Shown piece after piece: positions 1-5,236 of a stretch of 6,841 bases of DNA. The stretch covers positions 1 to 6,841 of the forward strand of contig JALSHQ010000012.1 in NCBI GenBank assembly GCA_026982145.1. Reading direction: 5' to 3'. This stretch comes from Gammaproteobacteria bacterium (GTDB taxonomy: Bacteria > Pseudomonadota > Gammaproteobacteria > SZUA-140). A program made the position numbers and the translations under genes. Every line of letters begins with the position of its first letter. Positions within the stretch are counted from its first letter, which is position 1. The notes under the pieces are model-generated. The model worked only from the letters and a program-made list of their open reading frames with translations. It searched no databases and was not told the origin of the DNA.

Positions 1-798
1 CTCGACGGTTGAGGCTGTTTTTTCTGCGACTTCATGAAGGTTATCTGCAGAGTCAGCAAGCCGCCCGATCACCGTGCGCAGTCGTGCTTGAAGCATGCGA
101 ATGGTGAGTTGTGCTGCGCCTAGTTCGCCGCTCTCACCAATGAACACCGCTTGCATCACTGGGTTATTGACCACCGTATGCGCCATCGCTTGCACCTTTG
201 AGAGTGGCCGTGTGATGAGCTGTGCAAATAGAAAGGCAGCCCCCAGCGCAGGCAAGGCAGTTGCACCAAGCATCATCGGTGATAATCCAGCAAACAGAAA
301 CAGCACTGCAAATAGTGCAGTGAGGATGGCAGCGAAGCCTGCAAAGATCGCTCCAGCGGTTGAGAGCCTAGGGGTGAGTCGCGGGGCTTTCCCCGCGCTC
401 AGTTGTTGGTAGAGTTTTTCTGCACGTGTCACATCGGCTTGTTCTGGTTTAACGCGTACTGATTGGTAGCCGACAATACCCTCCCCCTCAAAAATAGGGG
501 TGACATAGGCATCTACCCAGTAGTAATCACCATTTTTGCAGCGATTTTTTACAATGCCCATCCACGCCTTGCCGTCATGCAGGGTCTGCCAGAGATCTGC
601 AAATGCTGCGGGTGGCATGTCGGGGTGTCTGACTAGGTTATGGTTTTTGCCAATCAGCTCTTCACGGTTGAAGCCGCTGATTTTAATAAAGTCATCATTA
701 ACATAGGTGAGCGCACCTTTTAGATCAGTTGTAGAGACAATCACAGTGTCGCTGCTGTATTCCGCCTCGTGATCTGTGATGGGCAGGTTTATCTTCAT
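1..798 (-). CDS. aer: Aer-like PAS aerotaxis receptor (methyl-accepting chemotaxis protein), 3' end outside window
   Basis: This is the N-terminal 266 residues of a redox/energy taxis receptor; the frame is still open at base 1, so the signalling tip lies outside. Residues about 10-120 form a PAS domain very close to E. coli Aer: STTD at 22-25, N34, the RHPDMP block at 57-62, W79, N85 and the KNGDYYWV stretch at 88-95. In E. coli Aer this region binds FAD, and R57, H58, D60 and N85 fall at the same numbers here, so FAD sensing is likely (inference). Residues about 148-193 make a hydrophobic hairpin anchor, then a HAMP-like segment begins at RPLSKV (197-202). No periplasmic sensor domain is present, as expected for Aer, which senses from the cytoplasm. 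The ATG at 798 follows GAGGTAA (806-812), a good ribosome binding site that contains the stop of the preceding short gene, so translation is probably coupled. E. coli Aer has 506 residues, so about half is visible. A less specific name would be PAS-containing chemoreceptor. Confidence 0.9.
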   Translation of the reverse strand, partial: MKINLPITDHEAEYSSDTVIVSTTDLKGALTYVNDDFIKISGFNREELIGKNHNLVRHPDMPPAAFADLWQTLHDGKAWMGIVKNRCKNGDYYWVDAYVTPIFEGEGIVGYQSVRVKPEQADVTRAEKLYQQLSAGKAPRLTPRLSTAGAIFAGFAAILTALFAVLFLFAGLSPMMLGATALPALGAAFLFAQLITRPLSKVQAMAHTVVNNPVMQAVFIGESGELGAAQLTIRMLQARLRTVIGRLADSADNLHEVAEKTASTVE

Positions 799-805
799 GC
801 TGCAG

Positions 806-993
806 TTACCTCATTTGAATCGATGGTTTTTGAGTGATTAAATTTTCGATTAGCCTTTGCCCGCGCTCATGCCGAATACGTTCTTTGCTATATTGAGGGA
901 GTGGGTGCCAAAGATTATTATAAATTTCATCAGTTTGTCCTTAAACACGGTATCGATCGCGTCTCGTATTCGGCAAAATTGAGGCACTTTCAT
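806..993 (-). pseudogene. short gene upstream of aer, broken by an apparent 1-base deletion
   Basis: Two frames on the minus strand join into one plausible protein. From the ATG at 993 the first 20 codons read MKVPQFCRIRDAIDTVFKDK. That frame then runs on as unconvincing sequence to a TAA at 850-852. The frame one base back has no usable start (TAA at 941-943) but reads on as a convincing charged tail with the blocks TDEIYNNLWHPLPQY and SKERIRHERGQRLIENL, ending with the TAA at 806-808. Adding one base to the A-run at 934-936 (T-run on the plus strand) fuses the two halves into a basic, probably soluble, helical protein of about 62 residues. I do not recognise the family. The stop lies inside the aer ribosome binding site, seven bases before the aer ATG, so both should share a transcript. 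The site at 993 is weakly led: AGAGAG abuts the ATG and AAAGG is 14 bases away. The break could be a true mutation, a sequencing error in a homopolymer, or, less likely, recoding. Confidence 0.5.
870..975. repeat. 11-bp perfect inverted repeat inside the broken short gene
   Basis: TGCCGAATACG at 870-880 is the exact reverse complement of CGTATTCGGCA at 965-975, with 84 bases between the arms. The heptamer ATTGAGG also occurs in direct orientation beside both arms (892-898 and 978-984). The arms lie in the coding parts of the broken short gene. They could pair in its mRNA or be a chance product of coding composition. No target-site duplication or mobile element boundary accompanies them. Confidence 0.4.
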
Positions 994-1020
994 CTCTCTA
1001 AAAGAGACCTTTAATTTATA

Positions 1021-1047
1021 TCATCGGTAGTTTGGAAGATTTCTTCA
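1021..1047 (-). promoter_or_regulatory. candidate sigma-28 (FliA-type) flagellar promoter for the short gene and aer
   Basis: On the minus strand TGAAGAAA (1040-1047) and ACCGATGA (1021-1028) are separated by exactly 11 bases. The E. coli sigma-28 consensus is TAAAGTTT, 11 bases, GCCGATAA. The -10 element matches at 6 of 8 positions with the CCGAT core intact, but the -35 matches at only 4 of 8. The site ends 27 bases before the ATG at 993, a sensible distance. Aer belongs to the FliA regulon in E. coli, which is the reason for looking here. The weak -35 keeps this a candidate only. Confidence 0.35.
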
Positions 1048-1091
1048 GTGATTTTTTATCAATAAACTTAGTGGGTTAATAAGGGTTAGCG

Positions 1092-1120
1092 CATATTCAC
1101 GTGCTTTTAATGTGGATATG
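1092..1120. repeat. 9-bp inverted repeat, possible operator or leader hairpin
   Basis: CATATTCAC (1092-1100) and GTGGATATG (1112-1120) pair over nine positions with a single G-T wobble and an 11-base loop. The repeat lies about 125 bases before the putative cysS -10 box and about 45 bases upstream of the minus-strand sigma-28-like site. It could bind a dimeric regulator of either unit. There is no U-tract on either side, so it is not an obvious terminator. Confidence 0.3.
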
Positions 1121-1244
1121 TTGTGGTGCAATCGCTCTGCTGCTTATGGAGGGCAATATCAACTCCTGATGGGTCGCTGTGTGGAGGGCGCTTGATGCGC
1201 AGATTTAGTGCGGTTAGCCTGCTGCTTGATGTGGTTGATATGCG

Positions 1245-1250
1245 TATAAT
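1245..1250 (+). promoter_or_regulatory. putative -10 box of the cysS promoter
   Basis: A perfect TATAAT, preceded by TGCG, a near miss to an extended -10. No good TTGACA-like -35 sits 16-18 bases upstream, so recognition would rest mostly on the -10 region. Transcription starting near 1257 would give a cysS leader of about 55 bases. Confidence 0.4.
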
Positions 1251-1260
1251 GGCCAGCCAG

Positions 1261-1273
1261 CCCCATTATGGGG
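1261..1273 (+). repeat. small hairpin in the cysS leader
   Basis: CCCCA (1261-1265) pairs with TGGGG (1269-1273) around a TTA loop. If transcription starts just after the TATAAT box, this GC-rich stem would be at the very 5' end of the cysS mRNA, where such stems commonly protect transcripts. It could equally be fortuitous. Confidence 0.3.
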
Positions 1274-1312
1274 GTTACACTCATACGAATAATAATCAAG
1301 AACGCTTAACTT

Positions 1313-2698
1313 ATGCTGCAGATTTACAATACCCTTAAAAACCAAAAAGAGACTTTTATTCCTATTGAGCCTGGTAAGGTGCGGATGTATGTCTGCGGGA
1401 TGACCGTTTATGACTATTGCCACGTGGGCCATGCGCGGGTGCTGGTGGTCTTTGATGTGATCGCTCGTTATTTGCGGGAGAGCGGATATGAGCTGACATA
1501 TGTGCGTAATATCACTGATATTGACGATAAAATCATCAATCGCGCCCGTGAAAATGGTGAGTCTTTTGGTGCGCTAACTTCCCGTTTTATTGAAGCGATG
1601 CGTGAAGACGCCGCGGCGCTTGGGGTATTGCCGCCGGACATGGAGCCGTGCGCGACTACATCGATGGCACAGATCATCACCATGATTGAGGCGTTGATCA
1701 CGAAAGGGTACGCTTATGCGGGCGATAACGGCGATGTTTATTACGATGTCAGTCGTTTCGAAACATATGGCCAGTTGTCGGGCAAACGCACTGAAGAGCT
1801 ACGTGCAGGTGAACGGGTCGGCGTGGATAGTGCGAAAGATGACCCGCTCGATTTTGTGTTGTGGAAAGCGGCCAAGCCCGATGAACCGAGTTGGGCGTCT
1901 CCATGGGGCAGTGGACGCCCGGGGTGGCACATCGAGTGTTCAGCGATGTCGACAGATTGCCTCGGTAACCATTTTGATATTCACGGCGGGGGGCTGGACC
2001 TACAGTTTCCTCATCATGAGAATGAGATTGCGCAGAGCGAGGCGGCCACCGGTTGCCAGTTTGTGAATTACTGGATTCACAACGGCTTTGTGCAGATCAA
2101 TGAGGAGAAGATGTCTAAGTCATTGGGCAACTTCTTTACCCTGCGTGAAGTGATGAAAACGTATGCGCCTGAAGTGATTCGTTATTTCATTTTAGCCAGC
2201 CACTACCGCAGCCCATTAAATTATGCTGATCAAAATTTGGACGGTGCAAAGCTCGCACTCGAGCGTTTTTATACGGCGCTGCGCGGGGTGGATGCTGCTG
2301 TGGTGAGTGACGGTGGCGCGTATCAAGCGCGTTTTCGTGCAGCGATGGATGATGACTTTAACACCCCTGAAGCATTGGCAGTGCTATTTGAAATGACCAC
2401 AGCGCTGAATCGAGCCAAGGCGGAAAAAAATGGCGCGTTGGCTTCAGCGCTGGCGGGTAACCTTCGCTATCTGGGTGAGGTCATTGGCCTGTTGCAAGGG
2501 GATGCGGATCTTTTTTTGAAGGGGGATGCGGGTGCCGATGGGGTGAGTGATGAGCAGATCGAAACATTGATTCAACAACGCATCGATGCCAAGCAGGCAA
2601 AACAGTGGGGCGATGCGGATCGTATTCGTGATGAGCTGCTGGCGCAGGGGGTGATTGTGGAAGATAGTGCGGCAGGCAGCCGCTGGCGCCGTGGTTAG
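1313..2698 (+). CDS. cysS: cysteinyl-tRNA synthetase
   Basis: This class I enzyme attaches L-cysteine to tRNA-Cys in the cytoplasm using ATP. The 461 residues equal the E. coli CysRS length. The HIGH-type signature is HVGHAR at 37-42 and the KMSKS loop is at 266-270. The four zinc ligands that recognise the substrate thiol are all present: C28, C209 (in HIECSAMS), H234 and E238 (in FPHHENEIAQSE). The catalytic Rossmann fold occupies roughly residues 1-310, followed by the DALR-type helical anticodon domain (about 340-400) and the C-terminal tRNA-binding domain ending in RWRRG. The start matches E. coli exactly (MLQIYNTL against MLKIFNTL), although the bases just before it (AAGAAC and AT-rich sequence) give only a weak ribosome binding site. 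The gene is transcribed alone and converges on the minus-strand cluster, leaving 29 bases between stops. It appears intact and functional. Confidence 0.98.
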   Translation: MLQIYNTLKNQKETFIPIEPGKVRMYVCGMTVYDYCHVGHARVLVVFDVIARYLRESGYELTYVRNITDIDDKIINRARENGESFGALTSRFIEAMREDAAALGVLPPDMEPCATTSMAQIITMIEALITKGYAYAGDNGDVYYDVSRFETYGQLSGKRTEELRAGERVGVDSAKDDPLDFVLWKAAKPDEPSWASPWGSGRPGWHIECSAMSTDCLGNHFDIHGGGLDLQFPHHENEIAQSEAATGCQFVNYWIHNGFVQINEEKMSKSLGNFFTLREVMKTYAPEVIRYFILASHYRSPLNYADQNLDGAKLALERFYTALRGVDAAVVSDGGAYQARFRAAMDDDFNTPEALAVLFEMTTALNRAKAEKNGALASALAGNLRYLGEVIGLLQGDADLFLKGDAGADGVSDEQIETLIQQRIDAKQAKQWGDADRIRDELLAQGVIVEDSAAGSRWRRG

Positions 2699-2727
2699 CG
2701 AGCCACTCCAACCACTGCGCTGATGAT

Positions 2728-3657
2728 TTAAGCCTGAGTGGTGCTGTTATCGCTCTCTTTGGTGGCCACCGGGACTAGCTGGGGCGGCTTTTCTTGCTCT
2801 TCCTTCACTATTTTTCCGCTATCAGTTGTCGTGCCCTTCTTGTGTGGGCGTGAAACAGTAGGTGATGGAGTGGTTGGCGGCGCTGCTTTTTTCTCTGCTG
2901 GTTTTAATGAATCGACAATACGATCTAGCAGGGAGAAAAGCAGGTCAATGCTGTAACCACCGATAAAGCCAAGCGCGGCCTCAGTGATTTTAATGTCAGT
3001 ATCAGAGGTGCCACCGCTGCTGTATAGCAACACAATCACGCCGCCACTTAAGGTGCCGAGCACGAGACGATTACGAAACTCAGGGAGCCGTCTTGGGTCG
3101 AAGGTGCGTTCCCGCAGTTGCGTCTCTGCTTGGCGCAGCAGAAAAACAGAGGCGCCAAAGGCCCCGTACATGAATGGCGTCAGGGTGGTGACCAGCGAAT
3201 AGAGATAGGTGGCGTTGTTAAACATGCCCGTATATTCAGTTGCCCAGACTGCGGCATTGAGTTCAAACATATACTGGTAGAGATTCATCACAATAATGAT
3301 GGCCAGCACTGCGAAAGAGGCGAACCACATGTTGCGCACGTGCTTGCCGGCATCGGTGTTCATGTAGTCTTTGCTGCGGGTGGCGTTATTGCACTCCGTC
3401 GCGCGCAGGCTGATTGCGGTGGTGGGAGCAAGCTGCTTGCTGAGTATTAGATAGCATGCTTGGAGGTAGGCAATATCATCATCACTTAGTGCTGCTTGCT
3501 GTGTGATCTTAATATCCCACATGCGGTATAGCTCATCCATATGGATGTCGCTAGGCAAACGGCCACTTTCAACCGCATAGACGGCAAGGCGCATTACATC
3601 CTTAAGAAAGCCGGTGAGGCTGGTGATGTGTTTTTTTTCAGGGTGGTGGCTCTTCAT
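2728..3657 (-). CDS. uncharacterised membrane protein with about four hydrophobic segments and a disordered C-terminal tail
   Basis: I do not recognise a named family. The protein has 309 residues from the preferred ATG. It starts with a soluble, partly helical region (1-109). Strong membrane segments follow at about 110-132 (MWFASFAVLAIIIVMNLYQY), 151-175 and 196-214, with a more amphipathic segment at about 224-248 (ALGFIGGYSIDLLFSLLDRI). A basic loop between the second and third segments (RQAETQLRERTFDPRRL) suggests a cytoplasmic face. The last 60 residues are rich in Pro, Lys, Ser and Thr and are probably disordered. The ATG at 3657 is chosen because AAGAGGAG lies six bases upstream; a GTG at 3690 abuts the previous stop and has no comparable site. 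It is the last gene of the three-gene cluster and follows the phosphatase stop by 33 bases. A scaffold, channel-like or sensor role is possible but unproven. Confidence 0.85.
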   Translation of the reverse strand: MKSHHPEKKHITSLTGFLKDVMRLAVYAVESGRLPSDIHMDELYRMWDIKITQQAALSDDDIAYLQACYLILSKQLAPTTAISLRATECNNATRSKDYMNTDAGKHVRNMWFASFAVLAIIIVMNLYQYMFELNAAVWATEYTGMFNNATYLYSLVTTLTPFMYGAFGASVFLLRQAETQLRERTFDPRRLPEFRNRLVLGTLSGGVIVLLYSSGGTSDTDIKITEAALGFIGGYSIDLLFSLLDRIVDSLKPAEKKAAPPTTPSPTVSRPHKKGTTTDSGKIVKEEQEKPPQLVPVATKESDNSTTQA

Positions 3658-3663
3658 CTCATG

Positions 3664-3671
3664 CTCCTCTT
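3664..3671 (-). promoter_or_regulatory. ribosome binding site deciding the start of the membrane protein
   Basis: AAGAGGAG on the minus strand lies six bases before the ATG at 3657. It falls inside the longer frame that would begin at the GTG at 3690, and argues for the shorter 309-residue product. Confidence 0.7.
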
Positions 3672-3690
3672 CTCTGGATCGCGGGGACAC

Positions 3691-5178
3691 TTATTTGAGC
3701 TTAATGGTAAATGTCCTCTGAAAATCTTTGGCTGGGAGTTTCTTAACCCCTTTAGTCTCTCGGATTCGCCAAGCGTTGGCTCTCAGATTGATTGTGCCTG
3801 AGGTAGTATCACGCGAAAAGCTAATAGTCATAAAATGTTCGCGCGTGCGTGTGCGAGGGTAGGCGGAAAAGATATTCCCTTTTTTAGTGCTGACATGATA
3901 AAGCTTGTTATAGGCGACCTTTGATGGTTTCCAGCTATTTAATTTGCACACCTCTGGCGCGGGGAAGTTTACCGGTTTAGATTTGGCTTTATCCGTTGCA
4001 ATCCCATTGAGGTAAGTAAGGTTGGAGAGTGGGGAGGCGATAATTTCAATTAGCCGTGGGCCTTTTTTCTCATTGCCTAGTGGTGTGGTGGAGATGCGCC
4101 CAAAGTGCACGTCACCACTGAGGAGTACAATGTCATGCCCGCTTGTGGCAAAGGCTTGTAGCAGAGCCGCATATTGCTGCTTATAACTGAGTAGATTTTT
4201 TTCGCTCTTGTTTTCTTCCACAATCAAAGGCTGTGACGCGACAAAGACCCCAGGTGAACGCAGCTCAGTGGCCCACCGGGTAATTTTTTTGAGGATAGCC
4301 GGGGTGGTGAAACCATTTTCATCACGATGCGAGCGAAGATCAGCGATACAGACTGAAAGGTCTTTGCCGATGGAGAAGGTTTCAAAAGCAGCGCTATTTT
4401 GCACATTACGCACCCCATCGGTGGCGGCGGCATCCCACGCTTTACGCACATGCCTCAGGCGCAGTGCCTGTAGTTGAGGGATGGCCGATTTATAAAAAGG
4501 GTAGTCATTCCAGTACTCATGATCATCGGGCAGCATCCAAGTGCCGCCATTACTCAGGATGCTCCCCAGCGCTTGCCAGTGAAGGGCGTAATCGTTGGCG
4601 ACTCGCTGGCGAATTTCGCTGGGAACAAGTGACAATGAGTCAAAACCGATGTCGAGATAGACTTGGTCGCCGGTGAGAAAGGTAATGTCAGGGCGAACGT
4701 TTTCAGCCCCGCGTTGATAAAGTGCTTTATAGGCTTCAGCCGCGCGCCCACCGTCACGATGGTTATAAAAACAACTTCCGAGTGCAATGGTAAAAGGGCG
4801 CTTTCCTTTGAGTGGCACTCGCTCTGGCAGGGTGGTGAAGGTACCGCTACGCAGGTGTTGCCACGCTTGTGGGATGGCATCACCCACAGCCTCAATACGG
4901 CGAATAAAATTGAGGTCATAACGCTTGCCTGCTGTGAGGTTATTGAATTTAATGATTTTATAAAAGCGCTGATTCATCTTATCGAACGGGCGCACCCATT
5001 CATCTTTAGTGATGCGCCGGGTGCGTTTGCTGCCATCGGGCAGCACCAATTCAACACGTGCAAAATCTGGTTTTTTCAATGTAGGAAAGAGCGTACCCAC
5101 CCACACTTCAACGCTGCTTGAGGAGACGCGATGAACCACAAGTGACCATTGGCTCGTATTGGTTTCTTTATTGCTCAC
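3691..5178 (-). CDS. PhoD-like metallophosphatase, cytoplasmic
   Basis: This 495-residue protein of the PhoD-like calcineurin-type metallophosphatase superfamily should hydrolyse phosphomonoesters or phosphodiesters. The N-terminal part (about 10-118) reads as a beta-sandwich domain (WSLVVHRVSSSSVEVWVGTL and FNNLTAGKRYDLNFIRR), as in PhoD relatives. The catalytic domain carries GSC at 134-136, GDQVYLD at 170-176, DDHEYWND at 218-225 and SGDVHFGRI at 354-362. C136, D171, Y174, D356 and H358 correspond by motif to the metal ligands of the Bacillus subtilis PhoD iron/calcium centre (assignment by motif, not alignment). No signal peptide or twin-arginine leader is visible, unlike secreted PhoD, so it should act in the cytoplasm or at the inner face of the membrane. 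The GTG start is supported by AAGGAG seven bases upstream. It lies 58 bases after the hydrolase fusion gene and directly before the membrane protein, probably in one operon. The physiological substrate is unknown. Confidence 0.9.
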   Translation of the reverse strand: MSNKETNTSQWSLVVHRVSSSSVEVWVGTLFPTLKKPDFARVELVLPDGSKRTRRITKDEWVRPFDKMNQRFYKIIKFNNLTAGKRYDLNFIRRIEAVGDAIPQAWQHLRSGTFTTLPERVPLKGKRPFTIALGSCFYNHRDGGRAAEAYKALYQRGAENVRPDITFLTGDQVYLDIGFDSLSLVPSEIRQRVANDYALHWQALGSILSNGGTWMLPDDHEYWNDYPFYKSAIPQLQALRLRHVRKAWDAAATDGVRNVQNSAAFETFSIGKDLSVCIADLRSHRDENGFTTPAILKKITRWATELRSPGVFVASQPLIVEENKSEKNLLSYKQQYAALLQAFATSGHDIVLLSGDVHFGRISTTPLGNEKKGPRLIEIIASPLSNLTYLNGIATDKAKSKPVNFPAPEVCKLNSWKPSKVAYNKLYHVSTKKGNIFSAYPRTRTREHFMTISFSRDTTSGTINLRANAWRIRETKGVKKLPAKDFQRTFTIKLK

Positions 5179-5185
5179 TGCGTGA

Positions 5186-5191
5186 CTCCTT
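5186..5191 (-). promoter_or_regulatory. ribosome binding site supporting the GTG start of the PhoD-like gene
   Basis: A perfect AAGGAG on the minus strand lies seven bases before the GTG at 5176-5178. It fixes the start of a protein that lacks a signal peptide. Confidence 0.8.
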
Positions 5192-5236
5192 GGGCTATGG
5201 TTTATGATGAACCTACTTTATCTTTTACACTAAGGG

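Larger units (their letters stand above)
994..1312. other. non-coding divergent spacer between the aer unit and cysS
   Basis: This stretch of 319 bases separates two divergently read units. No frame on either strand gives a protein-like translation with a ribosome binding site; the short open frames here have odd composition and overlap the cysS start. It contains the sigma-28-like site on the minus strand, a 9-bp near-perfect hairpin at 1092-1120, a TATAAT box at 1245-1250 and a small CCCCA/TGGGG hairpin at 1261-1273. No tRNA, terminator U-tract or T-box-like element is apparent. Confidence 0.6.

Noticed and set aside
926..945. Programmed -1 frameshift in the short gene
   Set aside because: No X XXY YYZ slippery heptamer is present at the only permitted shift window, and a one-base loss from the A-run explains the frame change more simply.
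994..1312. T-box or tRNA in the cysS leader
   Set aside because: No T-box consensus, antiterminator or cloverleaf could be traced; T-boxes would also be unexpected in this type of organism.
1123..1432. Short open frames on both strands around the cysS start
   Set aside because: They overlap cysS or its leader, have protein-unlike composition and no ribosome binding site; treated as chance frames.
2699..2741. Possible bidirectional terminator between cysS and the convergent membrane-protein gene
   Set aside because: CCACTC (2703-2708) and GAGTGG (2736-2741) pair, but with a 27-base loop and no U-tract on either strand; too weak to call.
3655..3690. GTG at 3690 as the start of the membrane protein
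   Set aside because: It directly follows the upstream TAA and lacks a ribosome binding site, whereas the ATG at 3657 has AAGAGGAG six bases upstream.
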